From Scandinavium sp036271055 (GTDB lineage Bacteria; Pseudomonadota; Gammaproteobacteria; Enterobacterales; Enterobacteriaceae): a stretch of DNA of 64,000 nucleotides. The stretch lies in assembly GCF_036271055.1 (NCBI RefSeq), contig NZ_DATBBJ010000019.1, positions 1-64,000 on the forward strand, read 5' to 3'. Below, piece by piece: positions 1-8,792 of this stretch. Each line of letters opens with the position of its first letter. Position 1 is the stretch's first letter. The notes beneath the pieces are model-generated. The model was not told where the DNA came from, did no database searches, and worked only from the letters and a program-made list of their open reading frames with translations. The position numbers were made by a program, and so were the translations under genes.

Positions 1-105
1 ATTTAGTTCGGAATTAGAGTCCAGTGCCTGCAATGCTGCAGGCACTGTCACGGAAGGACCGAAGTCCCCACCCATGGCATCTAACGCAAGGGTTAGACGT
101 CTCAA
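1..105 (-). CDS. plsX: Phosphate acyltransferase PlsX, N-terminal 35 residues (runs off the window)
   Basis: PlsX makes acyl-phosphate from acyl-ACP, the first step of phospholipid synthesis in the PlsX/PlsY route. Reading the minus strand from the TTG at 103-105 gives MRRLTLALDAMGGDFGPSVT, which matches the start of E. coli PlsX including the DxMGGD motif. No ATG or GTG lies between the rpmF stop and this point, so TTG is the start, as in E. coli. It lies 12 bases after the rpmF stop and in the same frame, which suggests translational coupling. The rest of the gene is outside the window. Confidence 0.9.
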   Translation of the reverse strand, partial: MRRLTLALDAMGGDFGPSVTVPAALQALDSNSELN

Positions 106-117
106 GGTATCGTCAGA

Positions 118-288
118 TTACTTAACGATAACCTTGCGGCCGCGGTAGTAACCGTCGGCGGTGATGTGGTGACGCAGATGAGTTTCGCCAGAAACTTTGT
201 CTACGGATACTGCTGCTGTGGTCAGCGCGTCATGGGAACGACGCATGCCACGTTTGGAACGGGTTGGTTTATTCTGTTGTACGGCCAT
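118..288 (-). CDS. rpmF: 50S ribosomal protein L32
   Basis: This is a 56-residue protein starting MAVQQNKPTRSKRGMRRSHD and ending HHITADGYYRGRKVIVK, the L32 pattern; E. coli L32 has 57 residues. It is a basic structural protein of the large ribosomal subunit. It follows yceD by 16 bases with a good AGGAG ribosome binding site (complement of 293-298). yceD, rpmF and plsX form the conserved operon linking ribosome and phospholipid synthesis genes. Confidence 0.97.
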   Translation of the reverse strand: MAVQQNKPTRSKRGMRRSHDALTTAAVSVDKVSGETHLRHHITADGYYRGRKVIVK

Positions 289-304
289 GGACCTTACTCC
301 TCAA

Positions 305-826
305 TTACTTACGCTTTAAACTGGCTAATACGGCAAATGGATTTGGTTTCTCCGCCTCGGAAGGCAGTTTGCCAAAGACCATGTCCGCCTCGGACACTTC
401 ACAGTGTTCAGAATCATGCACCGGAACCACTGGCAAGGAGAGGATGATTTCATCTTCAACCAAAGCCAGAAGATCGATTTCGCCAAATTCGTTAATCTGA
501 ACCGGCTCATACGCTTCCGGGAGTGCTTCAGCCTGCTCGTCTTTGACGATCGGGCTAAAACAATACTGTGTGTAGACCTGATGAGCAAACGGCTTCCCGC
601 AACGCTGACATGCGAGTGTTACCGAGACCTTCGCATCACCGGTTAAAACCGCGAGGCGTTGTTCATCGATAGCAAAACGCATATCGCATTCCACATCACT
701 GTCTACACTGACTACAGAATCGGCGACGCGCTCTACCTGGACAGGTGTATACACACCGTGATAGTCAAGGCGTTTTTGAGCCGTACGAAGCAGATCGAGA
801 GTCAGGGGTAATTTTACCTTTTGCAT
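305..826 (-). CDS. yceD: 23S rRNA accumulation protein YceD (DUF177)
   Basis: This 173-residue protein matches E. coli YceD over its full length. It carries the family pair of cysteines in CQRCGKPF near residue 93 and a conserved acidic segment (INEFGEIDLLALVEDEIILSLP) that defines DUF177. The family is needed for normal 23S rRNA accumulation in bacteria and plants; the mechanism is not settled. It is the first gene of the yceD-rpmF-plsX operon and is divergent from yceF. Confidence 0.93.
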   Translation of the reverse strand: MQKVKLPLTLDLLRTAQKRLDYHGVYTPVQVERVADSVVSVDSDVECDMRFAIDEQRLAVLTGDAKVSVTLACQRCGKPFAHQVYTQYCFSPIVKDEQAEALPEAYEPVQINEFGEIDLLALVEDEIILSLPVVPVHDSEHCEVSEADMVFGKLPSEAEKPNPFAVLASLKRK

Positions 827-967
827 AGGGCGCGCATATTAACTTTGTAACGTCATAGAGTCAAAGAAAAAGGCACCCGCAGGAGCCTTTTGCCAATTAT
901 TCGCACACATTGCGGCGTGTAGTTTAAAATGTCGCAATCCGAATCACCAGAGTCTATTAAAAAAATT

Positions 968-1552
968 ATGCCACAACTTGTTCTCGCTTCCACTTCACCC
1001 TATCGCCGTGAGCTGCTCAATAAGCTTCAAATCCCCTTTGAATGCGCAGCACCTGAGGTCGATGAACTCGCTCTGCCCGGTGAATCGCCACGCCAGTTGG
1101 TCATGAGACTGGCTCAGGCAAAAGCGAAGGCGTTGGCTGAACGCTTCCCTCAGCATCTGATTATCGGTTCTGATCAAGTTTGTGTCCTGGGCGGGAAAAT
1201 TACCGGTAAACCGCATACAGAAGAAAATGCTCGCCTGCAATTGCGTGAAGCGAGCGGACATGTCGTGACGTTTTATACCGGTATTGCCGTGTACAACAGC
1301 GCCAAGGGTCACTTACAGACCGAGTGCGAGCCTTTCGATGTACACTTCCGTCATCTTACCGATGCAGAAATCAGCCATTACGTGCAAAAAGAGCTACCGC
1401 TTAACTGCGCAGGTAGCTTCAAAAGCGAAGGCTTGGGGATAACACTGTTTGAGCGTCTGGAAGGACGAGATCCGAATACGCTGGTGGGTCTGCCGCTCAT
1501 TGCCCTGTGCAAAATGCTGCGACACGAGCAGTTCAATCCGCTATTACGCTGA
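968..1552 (+). CDS. yceF: Maf-type nucleoside triphosphate pyrophosphatase YceF
   Basis: The 194-residue protein starts MPQLVLASTSPYRRELL, the Maf signature, with GSDQV near residue 71 and FKSEG near residue 150 typical of the family. E. coli YceF hydrolyses 7-methyl-GTP and related modified nucleotides to the monophosphate, a house-cleaning role. An in-frame ATG exists 39 bases upstream at 929, but the start at 968 gives the usual family length. The gene converges with rluC on a shared terminator. Confidence 0.93.
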   Translation: MPQLVLASTSPYRRELLNKLQIPFECAAPEVDELALPGESPRQLVMRLAQAKAKALAERFPQHLIIGSDQVCVLGGKITGKPHTEENARLQLREASGHVVTFYTGIAVYNSAKGHLQTECEPFDVHFRHLTDAEISHYVQKELPLNCAGSFKSEGLGITLFERLEGRDPNTLVGLPLIALCKMLRHEQFNPLLR

Positions 1553-1557
1553 AACGC

Positions 1558-1581
1558 AAAACGCCCCAGAAGGGGCGTTTT
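1558..1581. terminator. Bidirectional rho-independent terminator between yceF and rluC
   Basis: AAAACGCCCC and GGGGCGTTTT pair perfectly around an AGAA loop. The A and T runs on both sides let it work for yceF (plus) and rluC (minus), which converge here. Confidence 0.9.
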
Positions 1582-1596
1582 CGAGCATTCTGTATG

Positions 1597-2550
1597 CTAC
1601 TTCTGGCTGCGTAATATCTGCAGGCAACGCTTCAACTGATTATCCATCGGCGCTTCGATACGCAACGTTTCGCCCGTGCCGGGATGGGTAAATTTGAGCG
1701 CAGCGGCATGCAGGAATAAACGGTTCAGACCGGTTCCCGCAAGCTGCTTATCAAATTCACGATCGCCATAGCGGTCATCAAACGCGATAGGATGGCCCGC
1801 ATGCAGCGTATGAACGCGAATCTGGTGCGTGCGTCCTGTTACCGGGCTACAGCGTACCAGCGTGGCGTGGGTAAAACGTTCTTCAACTTTGAAGCGCGTC
1901 TCAGAAGGTTTCCCTTCCTGGCTCACACGGACAATACGTTCGCCACTTTGCAGAATGTTTTTCAGCAACGGAGCCTGCACCACTTTAGTGTGTGACTGCC
2001 ACTGCCCGCGCACCAGCGCTAAATAATCTTTCTGCATCCCTTTTTCACGCAGCTGTTCGTGCAGGGACCGCAGCGCTGAACGCTTTTTCGCTACCAGCAA
2101 AACGCCGGATGTATCGCGATCAAGGCGATGCACCAACTCCAGGAAACGAGCCTCTGGACGAAGCGCACGCAAGCCTTCGATAACGCCAAAACTCAGCCCA
2201 CTGCCGCCATGCACAGCCGTACCAGACGGTTTATTCAGCACCAGGATATGGTCATCTTCATACAGAATAACGTCGCTCAGCGCCGCCACTTTCTGCAAAT
2301 GAGGGGAAACTGCGTCTTCTTCGCGCTCAGCGACACGCACTGGCGGAATACGAATTTCATCCCCAGCTTCCAGCTTGTACTCCGGCTTGACGCGTTTTTT
2401 ATTCACGCGGACTTCGCCTTTACGCAGGATGCGGTAAATCATACTTTTCGGCACACCTTTAAGCTGGGTGCGTAAAAAGTTGTCTATTCGTTGCCCTGCT
2501 TCATCTTCGGCAATGGCAACCATTTTCACGGTCGGTGTCTCAGTTTTCAT
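1597..2550 (-). CDS. rluC: 23S rRNA pseudouridine synthase RluC
   Basis: RluC converts U955, U2504 and U2580 of 23S rRNA to pseudouridine in E. coli. The 317-residue protein has an S4 RNA-binding domain at about residues 18-80 and the RluA-family catalytic motif HRLDRDTSG with the nucleophile at D144. The length is close to the E. coli enzyme (319). It is divergent from rne, and the roughly 700 bp between them hold the rne promoters and leader. Confidence 0.96.
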   Translation of the reverse strand: MKTETPTVKMVAIAEDEAGQRIDNFLRTQLKGVPKSMIYRILRKGEVRVNKKRVKPEYKLEAGDEIRIPPVRVAEREEDAVSPHLQKVAALSDVILYEDDHILVLNKPSGTAVHGGSGLSFGVIEGLRALRPEARFLELVHRLDRDTSGVLLVAKKRSALRSLHEQLREKGMQKDYLALVRGQWQSHTKVVQAPLLKNILQSGERIVRVSQEGKPSETRFKVEERFTHATLVRCSPVTGRTHQIRVHTLHAGHPIAFDDRYGDREFDKQLAGTGLNRLFLHAAALKFTHPGTGETLRIEAPMDNQLKRCLQILRSQK

Positions 2551-2885
2551 GGGGGGCGATTCTAAAGAGGCACAGGCATTCGCGCCACTCCTTTTTCTGT
2601 GCTTATATTAACTTCGCCAGGCTACTCATTTTTACGCTCACTCAACGAATTGCTGGTTATTAGAACAATCGGTTCGGGAAAGTGAAAAAACTGTGAGTAA
2701 CCGGGTGATAAATGGTAAAAGTCATCTTGCTATAACAAGGTTAGCAGGGAATAATGATGCAGTTTTCCGTGTCGAACTTTGTGTGTACAAGTTGTTATCG
2801 GAATGACCCATTTTGTCTGAACGATCTTTTATGCAGCAATGGCGTAAGACGTATTTATCTTTCAGACAGTTAGCGGGCTGCGGGT
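2551..2885. promoter_or_regulatory. rluC-rne promoter region
   Basis: This AT-rich stretch lies between the rluC start and the rne leader and should hold promoters for both divergent genes. No convincing protein-coding frame is present. I cannot place individual promoters with confidence. Confidence 0.5.
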
Positions 2886-3246
2886 TGCAGTCCTTACCGG
2901 TTGATACTCTATATTTCAAGCCGCCGAAAAAGTGGCAGGTCTGGGTTCGCCAGGCACTACTCCAGAAGTAGATGACAGGTAACGCAGGTTAAGCCAACGA
3001 CTCTGCGACTTGAAAAGAATGAGTATAGAAGGAACCTCCCCTGGAGAATGATTCCCAGGCTGTTCCCCTGAATAATTGCGCTGCGGTTCCGTTTGAAACG
3101 CAGGCTACCGACACTCTGCGCCTCTTAAACGAGCGACAACCGTGAGGTTGGCGACGTGAACAGACACGAGGCCATCGGTTTACCCCCGGCAAGGAAAACT
3201 CTGCCCGTAGCTTAGTCGTCAATGTAAGAATAATGAGTAAGTTACG
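2886..3246 (+). promoter_or_regulatory. rne 5' untranslated leader (RNase E autoregulation)
   Basis: In E. coli the rne mRNA has a 361-nt leader whose stem-loops are bound by RNase E, so the enzyme controls its own mRNA decay. The sequence here keeps blocks I recognise from that leader, such as GCGGGCTGCGGGTTGCAGTC near 2874-2893, CCGTGAGGTTGGCGACG near 3140 and the final AGTCGTCAATGTAAGAATAA before the ATG. The 5' end is placed by analogy and is approximate. Confidence 0.75.
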
Positions 3247-6200
3247 ATGAAAAGAATGTTAATCAACGCCACTCAGCAAGAAGAGTTGCGTGTCGCCCTT
3301 GTTGATGGGCAGCGTCTGTACGATCTGGATATTGAAAGCCCAGGACACGAACAGAAAAAAGCGAACATCTACAAAGGCAAAATTACCCGTATCGAACCTA
3401 GCCTTGAAGCCGCATTCGTAGATTACGGTGCTGAGCGTCATGGTTTCCTTCCTCTTAAAGAAATCGCCCGCGAATATTTCCCTGCCAATTACAATGCGCA
3501 TGGCCGTCCGAACATCAAAGATGTTCTTCGTGAAGGCCAGGAAGTCATTGTTCAGATCGATAAAGAAGAACGCGGCAACAAAGGCGCGGCACTGACTACC
3601 TTTATCAGTCTGGCAGGCAGCTATCTGGTACTGATGCCAAACAACCCGCGTGCCGGTGGTATTTCTCGCCGTATCGAAGGTGATGATCGTACCGAGCTGA
3701 AAGAAGCGCTCTCCAGCCTGCAACTGCCTGATGGCATGGGTCTGATTGTGCGTACCGCAGGCGTAGGCAAATCTGCCGAAGCACTGCAGTGGGATTTAAG
3801 CTTCCGTCTGAAGCACTGGGAAGCGATTCAGAAAGCCTCTGAAAGCCGCCCTGCCCCGTTCCTGATCCACCAGGAAAGCAACGTTATCGTACGTGCCTTC
3901 CGTGACTATCTGCGTCAGGACATCGGCGAAATCCTTATCGATAACCCGAAAGTGCTTGAGCTGGCTCGCCAGCATATCTCTGCGCTGGGTCGTCCGGATT
4001 TCAGCAGCAAAATTAAGCTCTACACCGGTGAAATCCCGCTGTTCAGCCACTATCAAATCGAATCGCAGATTGAATCTGCATTCCAGCGTGAAGTGCGTCT
4101 GCCGTCAGGCGGCTCTATCGTCATCGACAGCACCGAAGCCCTGACCGCCATCGATATCAACTCCGCACGCGCAACTCGCGGCGGCGACATCGAAGAAACC
4201 GCGTTCAACACCAACCTTGAAGCCGCAGACGAAATTGCTCGTCAGCTGCGTCTGCGTGATCTCGGCGGTCTGATCGTTATCGACTTCATCGACATGACTC
4301 CGGTTCGTCACCAGCGTGCGGTTGAAAACCGTCTGCGCGAAGCGGTGCGCCAGGATCGTGCGCGTATCCAGATTAGCCATATTTCTCGTTTCGGCCTTCT
4401 GGAAATGTCACGTCAGCGTCTGAGCCCGTCACTGGGTGAATCCAGCCATCACGTGTGCCCACGCTGTACCGGTACGGGTACGATTCGTGATAACGAATCG
4501 CTGGCGCTCTCCATTCTGCGTTTGATTGAAGAAGAAGCGCTGAAGGAGAACACTCAGGCCGTTCACGCCATTGTTCCGGTTCAGGTTGCCTCTTACCTGC
4601 TGAACGAAAAACGTGCGGCAATCAGTGCTATCGAAACCCGTCAGGACGGCGTTCGTTGCATCGTTGTGCCAAACGACCAGATGGAAACACCGCACTATTC
4701 CGTGCTGCGCGTTCGAAAAGGCGAAGAAACAAATACGCTGAGCTACCTTCTGCCGAAGCTGCACGAAGAAGAAATGGCGCTGCCGTCTGAAGAAGAACCT
4801 GCTGAGCGTAAACGTCCTGAGCAACCTGCTCTGGCGACTTTCGTGATGCCAGATGCACCGCCTGCACCGACGGAAGAAATCGCTAAAGTAACGGCTCCGC
4901 AGAAAGCTGCACCAAGCGCAGCCACTGTTGCAGCGCCAGGTCTGATTTCCCGCTTTGTCTCTGCACTGAAATCGATGTTCAGCAGCGAAGCGCCGGTTGT
5001 TGCCGAACCTGAACCGGTTAAGAAAGAAGATAAACCTGAGCGTCCGCAAGATCGTCGTCGTTCACGCCAGCCTAACCGTCGCGATCGTAATGACCGCAAC
5101 GATCGCCGTGATAACCGCGACAATCGTGGTGAACGTAACGAACGTGGAGACCGAGATAACCGTGGTGAAAATAACGAAGGCCGCGAAGATAACCGTCGCA
5201 ACCGTCGTGAAAAACCACAGCAGAGCGCAGAAACCCGTGAAGCGCGTCAGCCAAACGTCGTGGAAGACGCCGATAAAGCGAAATCCCGTGACGAGCAGCA
5301 GCCGCGTCGTGAACGTAACCGTCGTCGTAACGATGACAAGCGTCAGGCAACTCCAGACGTTAAAGTTCAGACTCGCGAAGAACAACCCGCTCAGGAAACC
5401 GAGCAGGAAGAACGCGTTCAGGTGATGCCGCGTCGCAAGCAGCGCAACCTGTCGCAGAAAGTTCGCTTCGAATCAGCAGCCGATATCGCCGCCGCGACTG
5501 AAGCCGCAGCCGTTGCTGCAGCGTCCGTTGAAGCCGCTCCTGCTAAGCACACTGAACTTGCCAAAGTTGATCTGCCAGCCGTTATCGACACGCCTGCAGA
5601 AGAGGAAAACACCGATAACCGTGAAGCCGCAGGTATGCCGCGTCGTTCGCGTCGTTCACCACGCCATCTTCGTGTGAGCGGTCAGCGTCGTCGTCGTTAC
5701 CGTGACGAGCGTTACCCTGCTCAGTCTCCGATGCCAATGGCTATCGCCTGCGCATCGCCTGAAATGGCTTCTGGTAAAGTGTGGATCACCTACCCGGTAT
5801 CACGTCCGCATGAAACCCATGTTGAAGAAACGCGTGAGCAAGCAGTCGTTCAGCCTGTGATTGAAGCTGCCCCGGAGGAAGCCGTTGCACAGACTCCAGT
5901 TGCGGAACAGGCGGTGGTTGTAGAGCCACAAGCTGTTCAGGCTGAACCTCAGACTCCGGTAATCGAAACCACGCACCCTGAAGTGATTGCAGCGCCAGTG
6001 AGCGAAGAACCACAGGTCATTGCACAAGCGGATGCCGTTGTGGCACAAGTGACCGCAGAAGAAGCGACCCCGGCAGTTGCCGAGGAAGTGGAACACGCTG
6101 TTGTCGCTGAGCAGCCAGTGGTTGAGACGGCATCGGTAGTTGAAACAGCACCTGTTGTTGAAACCGCGCCTGTTGCTCCTGTGGTTGAAGAGCCAGTGAA

Positions 6201-6414
6201 AACCGTTGTGGCTGAGAAGCCAGCCATCGTTGCTCACAAGCATGCGACTGCACCAATGACACGTGCGCCTGCTCCGGATTATGTGCCAGAAGCACCGCGT
6301 AACAGCGACTGGGTTCGCCCGGAGTTCGGATTCGAAGGTAAAGGTTCTGCGGGTGGTCATAGCGCCACGCACACCGCCACCGCCGGTCCGACGCGTCCTC
6401 AGTCTGTGGACTAA
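3247..6414 (+). CDS. rne: Ribonuclease E
   Basis: RNase E is the essential endonuclease that starts most mRNA decay, processes rRNA and tRNA, and scaffolds the degradosome at the inner membrane. The 1055-residue protein (E. coli 1061) has an S1 domain at about 38-125, catalytic D303 and D346, and the zinc-link CPRC at C404/C407 that joins dimers into a tetramer. The disordered C-terminal half has the arginine-rich RNA-binding stretch at about 600-700, a long Val/Ala/Glu-rich spacer, and a PNPase-binding tail (NSDWVRPEFGFEGKG). The start is fixed by the conserved leader. Confidence 0.97.
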   Translation: MKRMLINATQQEELRVALVDGQRLYDLDIESPGHEQKKANIYKGKITRIEPSLEAAFVDYGAERHGFLPLKEIAREYFPANYNAHGRPNIKDVLREGQEVIVQIDKEERGNKGAALTTFISLAGSYLVLMPNNPRAGGISRRIEGDDRTELKEALSSLQLPDGMGLIVRTAGVGKSAEALQWDLSFRLKHWEAIQKASESRPAPFLIHQESNVIVRAFRDYLRQDIGEILIDNPKVLELARQHISALGRPDFSSKIKLYTGEIPLFSHYQIESQIESAFQREVRLPSGGSIVIDSTEALTAIDINSARATRGGDIEETAFNTNLEAADEIARQLRLRDLGGLIVIDFIDMTPVRHQRAVENRLREAVRQDRARIQISHISRFGLLEMSRQRLSPSLGESSHHVCPRCTGTGTIRDNESLALSILRLIEEEALKENTQAVHAIVPVQVASYLLNEKRAAISAIETRQDGVRCIVVPNDQMETPHYSVLRVRKGEETNTLSYLLPKLHEEEMALPSEEEPAERKRPEQPALATFVMPDAPPAPTEEIAKVTAPQKAAPSAATVAAPGLISRFVSALKSMFSSEAPVVAEPEPVKKEDKPERPQDRRRSRQPNRRDRNDRNDRRDNRDNRGERNERGDRDNRGENNEGREDNRRNRREKPQQSAETREARQPNVVEDADKAKSRDEQQPRRERNRRRNDDKRQATPDVKVQTREEQPAQETEQEERVQVMPRRKQRNLSQKVRFESAADIAAATEAAAVAAASVEAAPAKHTELAKVDLPAVIDTPAEEENTDNREAAGMPRRSRRSPRHLRVSGQRRRRYRDERYPAQSPMPMAIACASPEMASGKVWITYPVSRPHETHVEETREQAVVQPVIEAAPEEAVAQTPVAEQAVVVEPQAVQAEPQTPVIETTHPEVIAAPVSEEPQVIAQADAVVAQVTAEEATPAVAEEVEHAVVAEQPVVETASVVETAPVVETAPVAPVVEEPVKTVVAEKPAIVAHKHATAPMTRAPAPDYVPEAPRNSDWVRPEFGFEGKGSAGGHSATHTATAGPTRPQSVD

Positions 6415-6427
6415 GCTGTAAAGCATG

Positions 6428-6458
6428 AAAAACCGCCTTCGTTAAGGCGGTTTTTTTT
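6428..6458. terminator. Rho-independent terminator of rne, shared with the LysR gene
   Basis: AACCGCCTT and AAGGCGGTT pair around CGTT, followed by eight T residues. It overlaps the last codon of the convergent LysR gene at 6457 and can serve both. Confidence 0.88.
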
Positions 6459-7407
6459 ATTCTAAAATCGGTGAGCGCATGCCGGAAAGCTGTGGCATGA
6501 CTTCACGCATCAACTCGAGAAATTTCCGCAAGCGCGCAGGATAATAACGCGCCCAAGGATAAACCAGATGCACTGGCAGCGCCGATGCGCGCCATTCTGG
6601 AAGCAGTTCAATCAGCTTGCCTTGCGCAATATCCTCTTCAACTGTCCAACTTGAAATCAACGCAGCACCCAGCCCCGCCAGCGCTGTATTACGCGCGACA
6701 TAAACGCTGTCAGTACTCAGACGCGGCACAATGGGAAACGTCACACTCTCCCGGCTTTGCTGGTGGCTCAGCGTGATTTCGTGTTGATAGAAGGTACTGA
6801 TCGCCACCCACGGCAGCGAAGCCAGATCAGTCGGATGTAAAACCGTACCCACCTTTGCCAACAACTCCGGCGAGATAACCAGACTGCGAGGCACTTCTGC
6901 CAGCAACACCGACACAGTAGCGGGATCGACGTCAGCGCCCACGCGTATGGCACAGTCAATATTGGCGCTCAGAAAATCCACCGTTTTGTCGTTCAGCATC
7001 CACTCCACCGACAATTGCGGATAGTGCTGCAAGAAATCCACTAACGGCGTTAAAAGCTGCTGTTGCCCGAAGGCATGCGGCGCTCTGACCCGCAATACGC
7101 CGACCGGATTGTCATCCACCCGTTGCAAATCGTCTTCCAGCGCCAGCCAACCGTCCACCCATTGACGAGCATGCTGGTAGCAGCGTTCACCATCGTCCGT
7201 CAGTTTCATCGCATGTGTGGAACGCAGAATAAGCTTTGTGCCTAACAATGATTCGAGCGATTGCAAACGTCGACTGACGGTCGCCTGAGTGGTCTCAAGC
7301 TGAACCGCCGCCGCCGATAACGATCCCGCCTCGATGATGCGGATAAATGTCCGCATCAACTCCAGCCTGTCTATACGCTCTGTTCTTTTCATTTTTGCAT
7401 TATTCAT
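6457..7407 (-). CDS. LysR-family transcriptional regulator
   Basis: The protein has an N-terminal winged helix-turn-helix (LELMRTFIRIIEAGSLSAAA through SRRLQSLE) and a LysR substrate-binding domain ending in the PWARYYPARLRKFLELM pattern common in CrgA-like regulators. The open frame extends to 7590, but the extension is not LysR-like and covers the divergent promoter; likely starts are ATG 7407 (316 residues) or ATG 7392. It is divergent from an MFS transporter and probably regulates it. A 15-bp dyad with the LysR T-N11-A pattern lies at 7406-7420. The pair is not present between rne and flgL in E. coli. Ligand unknown. Confidence 0.85.
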   Translation of the reverse strand: MNNAKMKRTERIDRLELMRTFIRIIEAGSLSAAAVQLETTQATVSRRLQSLESLLGTKLILRSTHAMKLTDDGERCYQHARQWVDGWLALEDDLQRVDDNPVGVLRVRAPHAFGQQQLLTPLVDFLQHYPQLSVEWMLNDKTVDFLSANIDCAIRVGADVDPATVSVLLAEVPRSLVISPELLAKVGTVLHPTDLASLPWVAISTFYQHEITLSHQQSRESVTFPIVPRLSTDSVYVARNTALAGLGAALISSWTVEEDIAQGKLIELLPEWRASALPVHLVYPWARYYPARLRKFLELMREVMPQLSGMRSPILE

Positions 7408-7420
7408 ACGCTCAACGTAT
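7406..7420. promoter_or_regulatory. Putative LysR operator
   Basis: ATACGCTCAACGTAT is a perfect 5-bp dyad (ATACG/CGTAT) with a T-N11-A core, the classic LysR-type box. It sits between the LysR gene and the divergent MFS gene and overlaps the upstream candidate LysR start, favouring the start at 7392 or autorepression. Confidence 0.5.
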
Positions 7421-7501
7421 AGCTGTTTTACCACTGCGCCAGCTACCGCGCCAGTGTGATTCGCCTCACAATGCGCTCCACACCCTGTTGAGGATGACAT
7501 A

Positions 7502-8713
7502 ATGAACAACACTTCCGCTCCTTCTCCTGCCATCGCGGCATGGATGATATTGATTCTGGCTGTTGGCGCAGGCTTTAGCGTGGCGGCCATCTATTACGCC
7601 CAACCCCTTTTGCCGCTGATGGGGCATGATCTGCACCTGAGCATTAAACAGATGGGCTTAGTTCCCACGCTGACTCAAACGGGCTACGCGCTCGGTATTC
7701 TGTTTTTGTTACCACTTGGTGACCGTCATGACCGCCGTCGTCTGATTCTGGCGAAAAGTGCCTCGCTGGCGGCGTTATTGCTACTTTGCAGCTTTACCAG
7801 CCAACTGCATGCGCTCCTCGCCGTTAGCCTGTTGATAGGGATGGCAGCGACAATGGCTCAGGATATTGTTCCGGCGGCCGCGATTCTGGCTCCTGCCGGG
7901 AAACAGGGAAAAACGGTGGGTACGGTAATGACGGGTTTATTGCTCGGGATTTTACTTTCCCGCACAGTTAGCGGCGTTGTCGGTGAGGCATACGGTTGGC
8001 GGGTGATGTATCAGGCCGCAGCGGTCAGTATCGCGCTGATTGGTCTGGTGATGTGGCGTGTACTTCCGAAATTTACCGCACATTCAAACCTGAGTTATCC
8101 GGCGCTAATGGTTTCGCTGGTGCATTTATGGCAGCGCTTTCCGGAGCTGCGCCGTGCCGCCATGGCCCAGGGTTTTCTGTCTGTCGCCTTCAGCGCGTTC
8201 TGGTCAACCCTTGCCATGATGCTGGCGCAACATTATCAGCTTGGTAGCGCCGTGGCCGGTGGTTACGGTATTGCGGGGGCTGCAGGAGCATTAGCCGCCC
8301 CCCTTGCCGGAGGATTGGCGGATAAACTCGGTGCCGCAAAAGTGACACAACTGGGTGCTGCTTTGGTCACGGTTTCGTTCGCACTGATGTTTTTCCTGCC
8401 ATTATTGCCGATCCATGCCCAGCTGGCGCTGATTGCGCTTTCCGCTATCGGCTTTGATTTAGGTCTGCAATCCAGTCTGGTGGCGCATCAAAATCTGGTT
8501 TACAGCCTCGAACCGCAAGCGCGTGGTCGCCTTAATGCGTTGCTGTTTACGGTGGTGTTTATCGGCATGGCGTTCGGTTCTGCCATTGGCAGTCAACTCT
8601 ATGCGATGGCCGGTTGGTCTGCGGTTGTCACTCTTGCCGTCATTGCCGGAGCCGTTGCTTTGTTGATTCGTCTGATGAGTCCGGTAAGAGCGGCAACCTG
8701 TCCACAAGCCTAA
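7502..8713 (+). CDS. MFS transporter, drug/metabolite efflux type
   Basis: The 403-residue protein has about 12 hydrophobic segments and the MFS motif A variant LPLGDRHDRRRLIL after the second segment. It resembles the YnfM/YgaY-type proton-coupled efflux proteins of the inner membrane. A GAGGA ribosome binding site precedes the ATG at a good distance. It is divergently transcribed from the neighbouring LysR gene, which is probably its regulator. Substrate unknown. The pair interrupts the usual rne-flgL junction, so it is probably an acquired or lineage-specific module. Confidence 0.85.
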   Translation: MNNTSAPSPAIAAWMILILAVGAGFSVAAIYYAQPLLPLMGHDLHLSIKQMGLVPTLTQTGYALGILFLLPLGDRHDRRRLILAKSASLAALLLLCSFTSQLHALLAVSLLIGMAATMAQDIVPAAAILAPAGKQGKTVGTVMTGLLLGILLSRTVSGVVGEAYGWRVMYQAAAVSIALIGLVMWRVLPKFTAHSNLSYPALMVSLVHLWQRFPELRRAAMAQGFLSVAFSAFWSTLAMMLAQHYQLGSAVAGGYGIAGAAGALAAPLAGGLADKLGAAKVTQLGAALVTVSFALMFFLPLLPIHAQLALIALSAIGFDLGLQSSLVAHQNLVYSLEPQARGRLNALLFTVVFIGMAFGSAIGSQLYAMAGWSAVVTLAVIAGAVALLIRLMSPVRAATCPQA

Positions 8714-8746
8714 AAAAAAGCCCGCGCCGGGGTGAGTGGCGCGGGC
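8712..8746 (-). terminator. Terminator of the flgKL transcript
   Basis: GCCCGCGCC and GGCGCGGGC form a 9-bp GC stem. On the minus strand it is followed by eight T residues (8712-8719), so it ends flgKL transcription just before the convergent MFS gene. Confidence 0.88.
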
Positions 8747-8792
8747 GCAGAGAACATGGTCAGTTTCAAGACATGTTCTAAAAGGGTAAGAA

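Noticed and set aside
2722..2919. Minus-strand frame in the rne leader region, comparable to the E. coli annotation yceQ
   Set aside because: It lies in conserved rne leader and promoter DNA and shows no protein conservation that I recognise.
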